DNA of 64,000 bases from Streptomyces spororaveus. Lineage in GTDB: Bacteria > Actinomycetota > Actinomycetes > Streptomycetales > Streptomycetaceae. Both the position numbers and the translations under genes were made by a program. This document shows, one piece after another, positions 17,471 through 27,797 of this stretch. The notes below the pieces were generated by a model. The model saw nothing but the letters and a program-made list of their open reading frames with translations. It ran no database searches and had not been told where the DNA came from. Numbering within the stretch: the stretch's first letter is position 1; every line of letters starts with the position of its first letter. The stretch lies in the NCBI RefSeq assembly GCF_016755875.1, contig NZ_BNED01000005.1, forward strand, positions 6,338,001 through 6,402,000, given 5' to 3'.

Positions 17471-19135
17471 ATGTCCGAGATGAACGCAGGCAGCCGTACG
17501 AAGCTGACCCGGACGCCCGAGTGGCTGGCACTGGGCAAGCACCGGGAGGAGTTCGGGCAGACGCATCTGCGGGAACTGTTCGAGGAGAATCCCGGCCGCG
17601 GCGCCGGCTACACCCTGCAGGTCGGAGACCTGCACATCGACTACTCGAAGCACCTCGTCACCGACGAGACGCTCGCGCTGCTCCACGAGCTGGCCGACGC
17701 CACGGGCGTCGCCGAGCTGCGCGAGGCGATGTTCCGCGGCGAGAAGATCAACACGACCGAGGACCGGGCGGTGCTGCACACCGCCCTGCGCGCGCCGGCG
17801 GACGCGGTCGTCGAGGTGGACGGCGCGAACGTCGTCCCCGAGGTGCACGCCGTCCTCGACAAGATGGCGGCCTTCTCCGACCAGATCCGGTCGGGAGCGT
17901 GGACCGGCTTCACCGGCAAGCGCATCCGCAACGTCGTCAACATCGGCATCGGCGGCTCCGACCTCGGCCCGGCCATGGCGTACGAGGCCCTGCGCGCCTT
18001 CACCGACCGCGATCTGACGGTGCGGTTCGTCTCCAACGTCGACGGCGCGGACCTGCACGAGGCCGTGCGGGACCTGGACCCGGCCGAGACGCTGTTCATC
18101 ATCGCCTCCAAGACCTTCACCACCATCGAGACCATCACCAACGCCACCTCGGCGCGCGGTTGGCTGCTCGCCGGGCTGGGCGGTGACCAGGCCGCCGTGG
18201 CCCGGCACTTCGTGGCGCTGTCCACCAACGCCGAGAAGGTCACCGAGTTCGGCATCGATCCGGCCAACATGTTCGAGTTCTGGGACTGGGTCGGCGGACG
18301 CTACTCCTTCGACTCCGCCATCGGCCTCTCGCTGATGATCGCGATCGGCCCGGACGCCTTCCGGGAGCTGCTCGGCGGCTTCCACGCCATGGACGAGCAC
18401 TTCCGCACGGCGCCCGCGCACGAGAACGCGCCGCTGCTGATGGGCCTGTTGGGGATCTGGTACGGCGCCTTCTTCGACGCCCAGTCGCACGCGGTGCTCC
18501 CGTACAGCCACTACCTCTCGCGGTTCACGGCGTACTTGCAGCAGCTCGACATGGAGTCCAACGGCAAGTCCGTGGACCGCGATGGCAATCCGGTGGAGTG
18601 GCAGACGGGCCCGGTGGTCTGGGGCACGCCCGGCACCAACGGGCAGCACGCCTACTACCAGCTGATCCACCAGGGCACGAAGGTGATCCCCGCGGACTTC
18701 ATCGGCTTCGCCCGGCCGGTGGCGGAGCTGGAGGCGGCCCCGGCGGCCCAGCACGACCTGCTGATGGCGAACTTCTTCGCGCAGACCCAGGCGCTGGCCT
18801 TCGGCAAGACGGCGGACGAGGTGCGGGCCGAGGGCGCCCCGGAGTCACTGGTCCCGCACAAGACCTTCCACGGGAACCACCCCACGACCACCATCCTGGC
18901 GGGGGAGCTCTCCCCGGCGGTGCTGGGCCAGCTGATCGCGCTCTACGAGCACAAGGTGTTCGTCCAGGGCGCGGTGTGGAACATCGACTCCTTCGACCAG
19001 TGGGGCGTCGAGCTCGGCAAGGTGCTCGCCAAGCGCGTCGAGCCCGCTCTGAGCGAGGGCGCGGACGTGCCGGGGCTGGACGCCTCGACCAAGGCCCTGG
19101 TGGCCACCTACCGGAAGCTGCGCGGCCGTAGCTGA
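17471..19135 (+). CDS. pgi: Glucose-6-phosphate isomerase
   Basis: 554 residues from ATG 17471; a TTG immediately before it is in frame but unlikely. It interconverts glucose-6-phosphate and fructose-6-phosphate, linking glycolysis with the oxidative pentose phosphate genes that follow on the other strand. [18 protein letters not shown] binds the sugar phosphate. SKTFTTIET is the phosphate loop, and [15 protein letters not shown] and the second PGI signature [18 protein letters not shown] are intact. [10 protein letters not shown] holds a catalytic-region His. A possible promoter is TGCGTT (17402-17407) with TAGGTT (17426-17431). The gene ends at a bidirectional terminator shared with pgl. 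Confidence 0.97.
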   Translation: MSEMNAGSRTKLTRTPEWLALGKHREEFGQTHLRELFEENPGRGAGYTLQVGDLHIDYSKHLVTDETLALLHELADATGVAELREAMFRGEKINTTEDRAVLHTALRAPADAVVEVDGANVVPEVHAVLDKMAAFSDQIRSGAWTGFTGKRIRNVVNIGIGGSDLGPAMAYEALRAFTDRDLTVRFVSNVDGADLHEAVRDLDPAETLFIIASKTFTTIETITNATSARGWLLAGLGGDQAAVARHFVALSTNAEKVTEFGIDPANMFEFWDWVGGRYSFDSAIGLSLMIAIGPDAFRELLGGFHAMDEHFRTAPAHENAPLLMGLLGIWYGAFFDAQSHAVLPYSHYLSRFTAYLQQLDMESNGKSVDRDGNPVEWQTGPVVWGTPGTNGQHAYYQLIHQGTKVIPADFIGFARPVAELEAAPAAQHDLLMANFFAQTQALAFGKTADEVRAEGAPESLVPHKTFHGNHPTTTILAGELSPAVLGQLIALYEHKVFVQGAVWNIDSFDQWGVELGKVLAKRVEPALSEGADVPGLDASTKALVATYRKLRGRS

Positions 19136-19144
19136 CCCGGGTAC

Positions 19145-19186
19145 GTGAAGGGCCCGCCTCCCGGTACCGGGAGGCGGGCCCTTCAC
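19145..19186. terminator. Bidirectional terminator between pgi and pgl
   Basis: A perfect 42-bp palindrome whose arm starts GTGAAGGGCCCGCC and whose centre is GGTACC. It sits 9 bp after the pgi stop and 13 bp from the pgl stop on the other strand, so it can end both convergent transcripts. Confidence 0.9.
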
Positions 19187-19199
19187 GCGTCGGCCGCCT

Positions 19200-19988
19200 T
19201 CAGGAGGAGGCCGGGGGGTACATCCCGGTCGGGAGCTTGGCCGCCGCCGCGCGGTCCAGGAGCCACAGGGTGCGGGAGCGGCCGTACGCCGCCGCCGCGG
19301 GAGCCTGGACCTCGCCCGCGCCGCCGAGGGCCAGGGAGACCGCCCCGGCCTTGTCCTCACCCGCGGCCAGCAGCCACACCTCACGGGCCGCCCGGATCGC
19401 CGGGAGGGTGAGCGAGATCCGGGTGGGCGGGGGCTTCGGCGCGCCGTGCACGCCGACGACCGTGCGCTCGGTCTCGCGGGCCGCCGGGTGCTCCGGGAAC
19501 AGCGAGGCCACGTGGGTGTCCGGGCCCACGCCCAGCATCAGCACGTCGAAGGTGGGGACCGGACCGTGGTCCTCCGGACCGGCGGCCTTGGCCAGCTCGG
19601 CCGCGTAGGCGGCCGCCGCAGCGTCCACGTCGCCCCCGTACGGGCCGTCCGAGGCGGGCATCACGTGGACACGGGCGGGGTCCACCGGGACCGCGTCCAG
19701 GAGGGCCTCGCGGGCCTGGGTGTGGTTGCGCTCGGGGTCGTCGGCGGGGACGTACCGCTCGTCGCCCCACCACAGGTCCAGCCGGGACCAGTCGATCGCG
19801 TCCCGCGCCGGGGCGGCGGCCAGTGCCGCGAGCAGGCCGTTGCCGTTGCGTCCGCCGGTGAGGACGACGGACGCGGTGCCGCGGGCCGTCTGCGCGTCCA
19901 CGATCTTCGTGATGAGCCGGGCCGCGGTGGCCTGCGCCATCAGTTCCTTGTCCCGGTGGACGACGACCTGGGGAGCCGTCATACCCAT
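19200..19988 (-). CDS. pgl: 6-phosphogluconolactonase
   Basis: 262 residues from ATG 19988 (MGMTAPQVVVH); ATG 19982 is two codons later. Upstream frame extension would run into a repeat element and is rejected. It hydrolyses 6-phosphogluconolactone, the product of Zwf. Family features: LTGGRNGNGLLAAL (sugar-phosphate loop), LDLWWGDERYVPADDPERNHTQAREALL and FDVLMLGVGPDTHVASLFPEHPA. It ends the tkt-tal-zwf-opcA-pgl run. It is separated from opcA by about 215 bp carrying a large hairpin element, so it may have its own promoter. Confidence 0.95.
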   Translation of the reverse strand: MGMTAPQVVVHRDKELMAQATAARLITKIVDAQTARGTASVVLTGGRNGNGLLAALAAAPARDAIDWSRLDLWWGDERYVPADDPERNHTQAREALLDAVPVDPARVHVMPASDGPYGGDVDAAAAAYAAELAKAAGPEDHGPVPTFDVLMLGVGPDTHVASLFPEHPAARETERTVVGVHGAPKPPPTRISLTLPAIRAAREVWLLAAGEDKAGAVSLALGGAGEVQAPAAAAYGRSRTLWLLDRAAAAKLPTGMYPPASS

Positions 19989-20049
19989 GTGCTGCCGCCT
20001 TCTTGGTAGTGCGGGTGGTGCGGGTACCGCTGCGCGGAGCCGTCCCCGC

Positions 20050-20190
20050 CCCGCCCTTTCGCCGTTTCCCGGGGCTCCGCCCCGGACCCCGCGCCTCAAA
20101 CGCCGGCGAGGCTGGATTTCCAGCCCGTCCGGCGTTTGAGGACCGGGTCCGGGCAGAGCCCGGTTTCGGGAAGGGGCGGGGCGGGGCGAG
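20050..20190. repeat. Dispersed intergenic palindromic element between opcA and pgl
   Basis: CCTCAAACGCCGG (20094-20106) pairs with CCGGCGTTTGAGG (20129-20141), and inner GGCTGG/CCAGCC arms (20110-20115 and 20120-20125) extend the hairpin. Outside it, the cccgggg-rich left flank and the mirrored right flank up to about 20190 extend the symmetry. The left half is the same element as the 50-bp tandem repeat at 4761-4910. It probably acts as a terminator for the opcA transcript and is a dispersed genomic repeat. Confidence 0.8.
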
Positions 20191-20205
20191 CCCCGCAGGG
20201 CCCCG

Positions 20206-21243
20206 TTACTTGGCCGGGGCCTTCTTCGTCGGCTTGGCCGCCGGCTTCGAGGGCTCGGCCTTGGCCGGAGCGGCGGCCTCGGCCTTGGCGGGAGCCTCGG
20301 GCTCCGCCGGGGTCGCCGACGCCTCCAGCCGCGCCACGCCGAACTTCAGCGAGGCCTCGTACGTGTTGTCCGGGTCCAGCCTGCGCAGCTCCTCCGCCAG
20401 GAGCTCGGCCGTGTCGCGGCGCTTGAGCGCCACCGCACGGTCGGGCTGCCCCGGCATGCAGAGCGTGGCCAGCGCGCCGTCCGCCCGGTCCAGGACGATG
20501 TCGCCGTCCTTGGTGGACAGGCGTACGGCCGTCAGGCCCGGGCCCGACGACAGCGTGCGCTTGACGGGGACCTGGAGCCGGTCCGCCAGCCACATGGCCA
20601 GCAGTTCGCAGCTCGGGTTCTCGTCCTCGCCCTCGACGGTCGCCGAGGCGACCGACAGGGCCTGCTGGTCCAGTGCGGCCGCCAGCATGGAGCGCCACGG
20701 GGTGATGCGGGTCCACGACAGGTCCGTGTCCCCGGGGGAGTACGCCCCCGCCCGGCCGCCGAGCGCCCTGATCGGGTCCTCGCAGGAGTACGTGTCCGTG
20801 ATCCGGCGCTGTCCCAGCGCACCCAGCGGATCGCCCGCCAGGTCCGCGGGGGCACCGTCCGGCCACCAGACGACCACGGGGGCGTCCGGCAGGAGCAGCG
20901 GGAGAACCACCGACTGGGCGTGGTCGACCAGTTCGCCGTGAAGGCGGAGCACAACCGTTTCACCGCTGCCGGAGTCCGCCCCGACGCGGACTTCCGCGTC
21001 GAGCCGGGCGTCGCGGCGGCTGCGTGGCGAGCGGCTGGCCCGCTTGATGACGACGACGATCCGCGAGGGGTGTTCGTGGGACGCGTCGTTCGCCGACTTG
21101 AGCGCGTCGTACGCGTTCTCCTCGTCGGTCACGATCACCAGCGTGAGGACCATGCCGATGGCCGGCGTGCCGATGTCCCGGCGTGCCTGCACCATCGCGG
21201 CGTTGATCTTGCTGGAGTTGGTCTCCGTGAGGTCGATCTTCAT
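20206..21243 (-). CDS. opcA: Glucose-6-phosphate dehydrogenase assembly protein OpcA
   Basis: 345 residues. OpcA is the actinobacterial/cyanobacterial partner needed for active Zwf. The N-terminus MKIDLTETNSSKINAAMV, then GMVLTLVIVTDEENAYDAL, LPLLLPDAPVVVWWPD and WTRITPWRSMLAAALDQ, match the family. The last 40 residues are an Ala/Lys/Pro-rich tail (EAPAKAEAAAPAKAEP) that is probably disordered and typical of streptomycete versions. Its start codon overlaps the zwf stop by 4 bp, consistent with coupled synthesis of the two proteins in fixed proportion. Confidence 0.95.
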   Translation of the reverse strand: MKIDLTETNSSKINAAMVQARRDIGTPAIGMVLTLVIVTDEENAYDALKSANDASHEHPSRIVVVIKRASRSPRSRRDARLDAEVRVGADSGSGETVVLRLHGELVDHAQSVVLPLLLPDAPVVVWWPDGAPADLAGDPLGALGQRRITDTYSCEDPIRALGGRAGAYSPGDTDLSWTRITPWRSMLAAALDQQALSVASATVEGEDENPSCELLAMWLADRLQVPVKRTLSSGPGLTAVRLSTKDGDIVLDRADGALATLCMPGQPDRAVALKRRDTAELLAEELRRLDPDNTYEASLKFGVARLEASATPAEPEAPAKAEAAAPAKAEPSKPAAKPTKKAPAK

Positions 21244-22766
21244 GGCCGGCGCCAGCTCCGTCCGTCTCGTGCGAGCATCTCGTCCGCCTCGACCGGCCCC
21301 CAGGTGCCCGACGGGTACTGCGCGGGCTTGCCGTGCTTGTCCCAGTACTCCTCGATCGGGTCGAGGATGTTCCAGGACAGTTCGACTTCCTGGTGACGCG
21401 GGAAGAGGTTCGCGTCGCCGAGGAGCACGTCGAGGATCAGCCGCTCGTACGCCTCGGGGCTCGACTCCGTGAAGGACTCGCCGTAGGCGAAGTCCATCGT
21501 GACGTCCCGGACCTCCATGGAGGTGCCCGGGACCTTGGAGCCGAAGCGGACCGTCACGCCCTCGTCCGGCTGGACCCGGATGACCAGGGCGTTCTGCCCC
21601 AGCTCCTCGGTCGCGCCCGACTCGAACGGCAGGTACGGGGCCCGCTTGAAGACGACCGCGATCTCGGTCACCCGGCGGCCCAGGCGCTTGCCCGTCCGCA
21701 GGTAGAACGGGACGCCCGCCCAGCGGCGGTTGTTGATCTCCAGGCGGATGGCCGCGTAGGTGTCGGTCTTCGACTTGGGGTCGATGCCGTCCTCTTCGAG
21801 GTACCCGACGACCTTCTCGCCGCCCTGCCAGGCCGCCGAGTACTGGCCGCGCACGGTGTGCTTGCCCAGGTCCTCCGGCAGCTCCACGGCGGTCAGCACC
21901 TTGAGCTTCTCGGCCACCAGCGCCTTGGGGTGGAAGGAGCCCGGCTCCTCCATCGCGGTCAGCGCGAGCAGCTGCAGCAGGTGGTTCTGGATGACGTCAC
22001 GGGCCGCGCCGATGCCGTCGTAGTAGCCCGCCCGGCCGCCGATGCCGATGTCCTCGGCCATGGTGATCTGCACGTGGTCGACGTACGACCGGTTCCAGAT
22101 CGGCTCGAACATGGTGTTGGCGAAGCGGAGCGCCAGGATGTTCTGGACGGTCTCCTTGCCGAGGTAGTGGTCGATCCGGAAGACCTCGTCACGCGGGAAG
22201 ACCTCGTGGACGACCTTGTTCAGTTCCTCGGCGCTCTTCAGGTCGTGTCCGAAGGGCTTCTCGATGACGGCACGCCGCCAGGAGCCCTCCTTCTGCGCCA
22301 GCCCGTGGTCCTTGAGCTGCTGGACCACCTTCGGGAAGAACTTCGGCGGGACGGACAGGTAGAAGGCGAAGTTGCCGCCCGTGCCCTGCGCCTTGTCCAG
22401 CTCCTCTATGGTCGCCTTCAGCGTCTCGAAGGCGGCGTCGTCGTCGAAGTCGCCCGAGACGAAACGGCAGCCCTGTACGAGCTGCTGCCACACTTCCTCG
22501 CGGAAGGGCGTCCGGGAGTGCTCCTTGACGGCGTCGTGGACCACCTGCGCGAAGTCCTCGTCCTGCCACTCGCGGCGGGCGAACCCGATCAGCGAGAAGC
22601 CCGGTGGGAGCAGGCCTCTGTTGGCCAGGTCGTAGACGGCAGGCATCAGCTTCTTGCGCGACAGGTCACCCGTAACGCCGAAAATGACCAGGCCGGACGG
22701 CCCCGCGATACGCGGGAGCCGCCGGTCCTGTGCGTCACGAAGCGGGTTCGCTCCGTTTACAGACAA
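21240..22766 (-). CDS. zwf: Glucose-6-phosphate 1-dehydrogenase
   Basis: 508 residues. It oxidises glucose-6-phosphate with NADP to start the oxidative pentose phosphate pathway. The nucleotide site is FGVTGDLSRKKL (29-40), EKPFGHDL is at 169-176, and the active-site signature RIDHYLGKE is at 197-205 (His200 and Lys204 in the usual catalytic and substrate roles). The length is normal. It lies directly after tal (6 bp apart) and overlaps opcA, so tkt-tal-zwf-opcA look like one operon. Confidence 0.97.
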   Translation of the reverse strand: MSVNGANPLRDAQDRRLPRIAGPSGLVIFGVTGDLSRKKLMPAVYDLANRGLLPPGFSLIGFARREWQDEDFAQVVHDAVKEHSRTPFREEVWQQLVQGCRFVSGDFDDDAAFETLKATIEELDKAQGTGGNFAFYLSVPPKFFPKVVQQLKDHGLAQKEGSWRRAVIEKPFGHDLKSAEELNKVVHEVFPRDEVFRIDHYLGKETVQNILALRFANTMFEPIWNRSYVDHVQITMAEDIGIGGRAGYYDGIGAARDVIQNHLLQLLALTAMEEPGSFHPKALVAEKLKVLTAVELPEDLGKHTVRGQYSAAWQGGEKVVGYLEEDGIDPKSKTDTYAAIRLEINNRRWAGVPFYLRTGKRLGRRVTEIAVVFKRAPYLPFESGATEELGQNALVIRVQPDEGVTVRFGSKVPGTSMEVRDVTMDFAYGESFTESSPEAYERLILDVLLGDANLFPRHQEVELSWNILDPIEEYWDKHGKPAQYPSGTWGPVEADEMLARDGRSWRRP

Positions 22767-22771
22767 GGTGT

Positions 22772-23890
22772 TCAGGCCTCCGTGGGGGCGAGGCGCTCAA
22801 GCTCCGCCTCGGTCGACTTCAGCAGGTCGTTCCAGGACGCCTCGAACTTCTCGACGCCCTCGTCCTCGAGCAGCTGCACCACATCGTCGTACGAGATGCC
22901 CAGCTTCGCGACCGCGTCGAGCTCGGCGCGCGCCTGCCCGTAGGTGCCGCGCACGGTGTCGCCCGTGATCTGCCCGTGGTCGGCGGTGGCCTCCAGGGTG
23001 GCCTCCGGCATGGTGTTCACCGTGTTCGGGGCGACCAGGTCGTCCACGTACAGGGTGTCCTTGTACGCAGGGTCCTTGACGCCGGTCGAGGCCCACAGCG
23101 CACGCTGCTTGTTGGCGCCGAGACGCTCCAGGGCGGCCCAGCGCTCCGAGGCGAAGACCTCCTCGTAGGCCTCGTAGGCCAGACGGGCGTTGGCGAGCGC
23201 CGCCTTGCCCTTGAGGGCCTTCGCCTCGTCGGTGCCGACCGCGTCCAGGCGCTTGTCGATCTCCGAGTCCACACGGGACACGAAGAAGGAGGCGACCGAG
23301 TGGATCAGCGAGAGGTCCAGGCCGGCGGCCTTGGCCTTCTCCAGACCCGACAGGTACGCGTCCATGACCTCGCGGTAGCGCTCCAGCGAGAAGATCAGCG
23401 TGACGTTGACGCTGATGCCCTTGCCGATGACCTCGGTGATCGCCGGCAGGCCGGCCTTGGTCGCCGGGATCTTGATGAGCGTGTTCGGGCGGTCCACCAG
23501 CCAGGCGAGCTGCTTGGCCTCGGCGATGGTCGCCGGGGTGTTGTGCGCCAGGCGCGGGTCGACCTCGATCGACACGCGGCCGTCCTGGCCGTCGGTGCGG
23601 TCGTAGACCGGGCGCAGGATGTCGGCGGCGTCCCTGACGTCCGCCGTCGTGATCATGCGCAGGGCCTCTTCCACGGTGACCTTGCGGGTCGCGAGGTCGG
23701 TGAGCTGCTGCTCGTAGCCCTCGCCGCCGCTGATGGCCTTCTGGAAGATCGCCGGGTTGGTGGTGACACCGACCACGTGCGACTGGTCGATGAGCTCGGC
23801 CAGGTTGCCGGACGTGATGCGCTTGCGGGACAGGTCGTCCAGCCAGATCGCGACGCCTTCGTCGGAGAGGCGCTTGAGTGCGTCTGTCAT
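22772..23890 (-). CDS. tal: Transaldolase
   Basis: 372 residues from ATG 23890, which follows AGGAGA. The upstream frame extension overlaps tkt and is rejected. It transfers a dihydroxyacetone unit between sedoheptulose-7-phosphate and glyceraldehyde-3-phosphate. Key segments: [13 protein letters not shown] (41-53, first transaldolase signature), SIEVDPRLA, and [10 protein letters not shown], with Lys140 the expected Schiff-base residue. The length fits the long actinobacterial TalB-like type rather than the roughly 220-residue short form. It lies between tkt and zwf. Confidence 0.96.
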   Translation of the reverse strand: MTDALKRLSDEGVAIWLDDLSRKRITSGNLAELIDQSHVVGVTTNPAIFQKAISGGEGYEQQLTDLATRKVTVEEALRMITTADVRDAADILRPVYDRTDGQDGRVSIEVDPRLAHNTPATIAEAKQLAWLVDRPNTLIKIPATKAGLPAITEVIGKGISVNVTLIFSLERYREVMDAYLSGLEKAKAAGLDLSLIHSVASFFVSRVDSEIDKRLDAVGTDEAKALKGKAALANARLAYEAYEEVFASERWAALERLGANKQRALWASTGVKDPAYKDTLYVDDLVAPNTVNTMPEATLEATADHGQITGDTVRGTYGQARAELDAVAKLGISYDDVVQLLEDEGVEKFEASWNDLLKSTEAELERLAPTEA

Positions 23891-23924
23891 GGGATTACAT
23901 CTCCTACTTGGTTCCGGACCGGCG

Positions 23925-26009
23925 TCAGCGCGCGGCGGCGAGGGATTCGTTGGCGGCGGCCACCACGTTCTCGGGGGTGAAACCGAACTCGCGGAAGAGC
24001 ACCTTCGCGTCGGCCGAGGCACCGAAGTGCTCCAGCGAGACGATCCGGCCGGCGTCGCCGACGTAGCGGTGCCAGGTCAGGCCGATGCCCGCCTCGACCG
24101 CGACACGGGCCTTCACCGACGGAGTCAGGACGCTGTCCTTGTACTCCTGGCCCTGCTCCTCGAACCACTCGACGGACGGCATCGAGACGACCCGGGTGGG
24201 GACGCCCTGGGCCTGGAGCTGCTCGCGGGCCTCGACGGCCACGTGCACCTCGGAGCCGGTGCCGATGAGGATGACCTGCGCCGGGCCGCCCTCGGCCTCG
24301 AACAGCACGTACCCGCCCTTGGCGGCGTCCTCGTTGCGGTCGTACGTCGGCACACCCTGGCGGGTCAGCGCGAGGCCGTGCGGGGCGCCCTTGCCGAAGA
24401 CCTTGGTGTGGCGGCGCAGGATCTCGCGCCAGGCGATGGCGGTCTCGTTGGCGTCGGCCGGGCGGACGATGTTCAGGCCCGGGATGGCGCGCAGCGAGGC
24501 GAGGTGCTCGACCGGCTGGTGGGTCGGGCCGTCCTCGCCCAGACCGATGGAGTCGTGCGTCCACACGTACGTCACCGGCAGGTGCATCAGCGCGGACAGG
24601 CGGACGGCGTTGCGCATGTAGTCGGAGAACACCAGGAAGGTGCCGCCGTAGATGCGGGTGTGGCCGTGCAGGGCGATGCCGTTCATGGACGCGGCCATGG
24701 CGTGCTCGCGGATGCCGAAGTGGATGGTCCGGCCGTACGGGTCGGCCTCCGGCAGCGGGTTGCCCACCGGCAGGAACGAGGAGTCCTTGTCGATGGTGGT
24801 GTTGTTGGAGCCGGCGAGGTCGGCCGAGCCGCCCCACAGCTCCGGGATGACCGCGCCGAGCGCGCCGAGCACCTTGCCGGAGGCGGCGCGGGTGGCGACG
24901 GCCTTGCCGGTCTCGAAGACGGGGAGCTTGTCCTCCCAGCCCGCGGGCAGCTCGTTGGCGTTGATGCGGTCGAACTCGGCGGCGCGCTCCGGGTTGGCGG
25001 TGCGCCAGGCGGAGAACTCCTTCTCCCACTCGGCCTTGGCCTCGCGGCCGCGGTCGAGGGCCTTGCGCGTGTGGGCGATGACCTCGTCGGAGACCTCGAA
25101 GGTCTGCTCCGGGTCGAAGCCGAGGACGCGCTTGGTGGCCGCGACCTCGTCGTCGCCGAGCGCCGAGCCGTGGGCGGCCTCGGTGTTCTGGGCGTGCGGG
25201 GCGGGCCAGGCGATGATCGAGCGGGCCGCGATGAAGGACGGGCGGTCCGTGACGGCCTTGGCGGCCTGAAGGGCGGCGAACAGCGCCTTCGGGTCGAGGT
25301 CGCCGTTCTCCTGCTGCTCGACGCGCTGGACGTGCCAGCCGTACGCCTCGTAGCGCTTCATGGTGTCCTCGGAGACGGCCGTCTCCGTGTCACCCTCGAT
25401 GGAGATGTGGTTGTCGTCCCACAGCAGGACGAGGTTGCCGAGCTTCTGGTGGCCGGCCAGCGCGGACGCCTCGTGGGAGATGCCCTCCTGGAGGCAGCCG
25501 TCGCCCGCGACCGCGTAGATCATGTGGTCGAACGGGGAGGCGCCCTGGGCGGCCTCCGGGTCGAACAGGCCGCGCTCGTAGCGGGCGGCCATGGCCATGC
25601 CCACCGCGTTGGCGATGCCCTGGCCGAGGGGGCCGGTGGTGGTCTCGACGCCCGCCGTGTGGCCGTACTCCGGGTGGCCGGGGGTCTTCGAACCCCAGGT
25701 CCGGAAGGCCTTCAGGTCGTCCAGCTCCAGCCCGAACCCGCCGAGGTACAGCTGGGTGTAGAGCGTCAGGGACGAGTGCCCCGCGGAGAGCACGAAGCGG
25801 TCGCGGCCCACCCACTCGGGGTCCGCCGGGTCATGCCGCATCACCTTCTGGAAGAGGGTGTAAGCGGCGGGGGCCAGGCTCATCGCCGTACCGGGGTGGC
25901 CGTTTCCGACCTTCTGGACCGCGTCAGCGGCCAGGATGCGGGCGGTGTCGACGGCCCGCTGGTCCAGTTCGGTCCACTCGAGCTCTGTGGTGGTCGGCTT
26001 GGTGCTCAC
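23925..26009 (-). CDS. tkt: Transketolase
   Basis: 694 residues from GTG 26009. It is a thiamine diphosphate enzyme of the non-oxidative pentose phosphate pathway. [13 protein letters not shown] (35-47) is the first transketolase signature, [14 protein letters not shown] follows, and [15 protein letters not shown] holds the GDG cofactor/metal motif. The second half has [19 protein letters not shown] and [15 protein letters not shown], and the C-terminal domain ends normally. It is the first gene of the minus-strand pentose phosphate operon. The divergent ctaB lies about 330 bp away. Confidence 0.97.
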   Translation of the reverse strand: MSTKPTTTELEWTELDQRAVDTARILAADAVQKVGNGHPGTAMSLAPAAYTLFQKVMRHDPADPEWVGRDRFVLSAGHSSLTLYTQLYLGGFGLELDDLKAFRTWGSKTPGHPEYGHTAGVETTTGPLGQGIANAVGMAMAARYERGLFDPEAAQGASPFDHMIYAVAGDGCLQEGISHEASALAGHQKLGNLVLLWDDNHISIEGDTETAVSEDTMKRYEAYGWHVQRVEQQENGDLDPKALFAALQAAKAVTDRPSFIAARSIIAWPAPHAQNTEAAHGSALGDDEVAATKRVLGFDPEQTFEVSDEVIAHTRKALDRGREAKAEWEKEFSAWRTANPERAAEFDRINANELPAGWEDKLPVFETGKAVATRAASGKVLGALGAVIPELWGGSADLAGSNNTTIDKDSSFLPVGNPLPEADPYGRTIHFGIREHAMAASMNGIALHGHTRIYGGTFLVFSDYMRNAVRLSALMHLPVTYVWTHDSIGLGEDGPTHQPVEHLASLRAIPGLNIVRPADANETAIAWREILRRHTKVFGKGAPHGLALTRQGVPTYDRNEDAAKGGYVLFEAEGGPAQVILIGTGSEVHVAVEAREQLQAQGVPTRVVSMPSVEWFEEQGQEYKDSVLTPSVKARVAVEAGIGLTWHRYVGDAGRIVSLEHFGASADAKVLFREFGFTPENVVAAANESLAAAR

Positions 26010-26342
26010 CGTGGGTCAGGGCTCCTCTCCACATGTATGAATCCCGGTGACGAACGGTGCACCGGCGCGATTCCGAGCCTACCCCCGCAACGGCGTGCAG
26101 CTATTCGAGTGCAGGCAGTCCGTCACCGCGCCGCCGACCCGTGTTCACCCGCCCACGGGTGTCCGGTGTGGCCCGTGCCCCGTATATATGCACGGTCCGA
26201 TCGGCCCAACACGAAGCGACCCCGGCGCGGGGCGACGTAAGCGCAACGTCTACAGTGGCGTGGTACGCGCAAGCCTTAACCGGGCCTTCATGTTGTGAAC
26301 GGCCTGAGTCGGAGCTTGCTGGATTCTCTCTCAGGGGTGTGC
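26010..26342. other. 333-bp divergent spacer between tkt and ctaB
   Basis: No convincing gene. An open stretch on the plus strand from 26295 (GTG) adds 16 codons to ctaB without a Shine-Dalgarno sequence and is treated as non-coding. TACAGT at 26251-26256 could be a plus-strand -10 for ctaB, without a good -35. An AT-rich patch at about 26182-26190 (gtatatatg) is unusual for this region. Promoters for both flanking operons must lie here. Confidence 0.5.
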
Positions 26343-27284
26343 GTGACGGCCGTCGAATCCCGTCCAGCGGGGGTGCTCGGGACGAGCCCCGGTCAGCGGC
26401 CGCTCGGGACCCGCGTCATGGCTTTCGTGGCATTGACCAAGCCGCGGATCATCGAACTTCTGCTGATCACCACAGTGCCGGTGATGTTCCTCGCCGAGCA
26501 GGGTGTGCCGTCGCTGTGGCTGGTCCTCGTGACCTGCTTCGGCGGCTACTTGTCGGCCGGCGGCGCCAACGCGCTGAACATGTACATCGACCGGGACATC
26601 GACGCGCTGATGGACCGGACCTCGCAGCGCCCACTGGTGACCGGCATGGTCAGCCCGCGGGAGTGCCTGGCCTTCGGCCTCACCCTCGCGGTCGTCTCCA
26701 CGCTCTTCTTCGGCCTGCTCGTCAACTGGCTGTCGGCGGCGCTGTCACTCGGGGCGCTCCTCTTCTACGTCGTGGTCTACACGATGCTGCTGAAGCGGCG
26801 CACCGCGCAGAACATCGTGTGGGGCGGCATCGCCGGCTGCATGCCGGTGCTGATCGGCTGGTCGGCCGTCACGAACACGGTCTCCTGGGCCGCGGTCATC
26901 CTCTTCCTCGTCATCTTCTTCTGGACGCCGCCGCACTACTGGCCGCTCTCGATGAAGGTGAAGGACGACTACGCGCGGGCCGGCGTGCCGATGCTCCCGG
27001 TCGTCGCGGGCAACAAGGCCGTGTCGCGCCAGATCGTCCTCTACAGCTGGGTGATGGTGGCGGTCTCGCTGCTGCTGACCCCGCTGGGGTACACCGGCTG
27101 GTTCTACACCGCGGTCGCGCTGGCGGCGGGCGGCTGGTGGCTGTGGGAGGCGCACGCGCTGCACGCACGCGCCAAGGCGGGCGTCACGGGCGCGAAGCTC
27201 AAGGAGATGCGACTGTTCCACTGGTCGATCACCTATGTGTCGCTGCTGTTCGTGGCGGTGGCCGTGGATCCCTTCCTCCGCTGA
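26343..27284 (+). CDS. ctaB: Protoheme IX farnesyltransferase (heme O synthase)
   Basis: 313 residues from GTG 26343, chosen because AGGG sits 6 bp upstream; in-frame GTGs at 26337 and 26295 are alternatives. It is a UbiA-family integral membrane enzyme that adds the farnesyl chain to heme B, giving heme O. The first Asp-rich motif [20 protein letters not shown] is intact. Eight or nine hydrophobic helices are visible, as is the [19 protein letters not shown] segment with the second conserved region. It works before CtaA in heme A supply for cytochrome aa3 oxidase; ctaA lies 1.6 kb downstream on the other strand. Confidence 0.95.
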   Translation: MTAVESRPAGVLGTSPGQRPLGTRVMAFVALTKPRIIELLLITTVPVMFLAEQGVPSLWLVLVTCFGGYLSAGGANALNMYIDRDIDALMDRTSQRPLVTGMVSPRECLAFGLTLAVVSTLFFGLLVNWLSAALSLGALLFYVVVYTMLLKRRTAQNIVWGGIAGCMPVLIGWSAVTNTVSWAAVILFLVIFFWTPPHYWPLSMKVKDDYARAGVPMLPVVAGNKAVSRQIVLYSWVMVAVSLLLTPLGYTGWFYTAVALAAGGWWLWEAHALHARAKAGVTGAKLKEMRLFHWSITYVSLLFVAVAVDPFLR

Positions 27285-27299
27285 TTACTCGCCGGTAGC

Positions 27300-27674
27300 A
27301 TGGCTTCCATGGGAGACACCGCAGACACCGCCGCCGCGGACACCGCTGGCGCCGCGGAGAAGAAGCAGGACCGTAAGGCCGCGAAGCTGGCCAAGCAGAT
27401 CGGCGCGTTCGCCAAGCAGCACGGCGGCGTCGAGGGCCAGCTCGCCCACATCGGCCAGGCCGGCACCCGGATCGTGCTCGTGGGTGCGGACGGCGGCTGG
27501 GGCGACCTGGTGGCCCCCACCTTCGCGGTGGCGCAGCTCGCCGCGGAGAAGGCCGGGCTGACCCTCCACGACGAGTTCGACGGGGAGTTCGCCGCGCGCG
27601 TGCGCACCGGTCCGTACGAGTGGACGCGGATGGCCGGCATCCAGATCGGCGGCCCCGAGAACCCGGCGGCCTAG
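27300..27674 (+). CDS. Conserved hypothetical protein, 124 residues
   Basis: ATG 27300 or 27309. The first 60 residues are Ala/Lys/Asp-rich and charged, with a basic helix RKAAKLAKQIGAFAKQHGG. The rest (IGQAGTRIVLVGADGGWGDLVAPTFAVAQLAAEKAGLTLHDEFDGEFAARVRTGPYEWTR, read in pieces) looks like a small globular domain. No signal peptide or membrane helix is seen. I do not recognise the family. The gene starts 15 bp after ctaB and may be cotranscribed with it, so a link to heme or oxidase supply is possible but unproven. Confidence 0.7.
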   Translation: MASMGDTADTAAADTAGAAEKKQDRKAAKLAKQIGAFAKQHGGVEGQLAHIGQAGTRIVLVGADGGWGDLVAPTFAVAQLAAEKAGLTLHDEFDGEFAARVRTGPYEWTRMAGIQIGGPENPAA

Positions 27675-27797
27675 GCGGAACGCGTCCGGGGACCCGGGAG
27701 TGCCGTCTCGGTCAACAGCCCGAGCAACACCTCACACCCCGCTCACCCGTTAGGACGTGTGGAAGCGCCTTCCTCACGTCCGCAACGGGATGCCCGG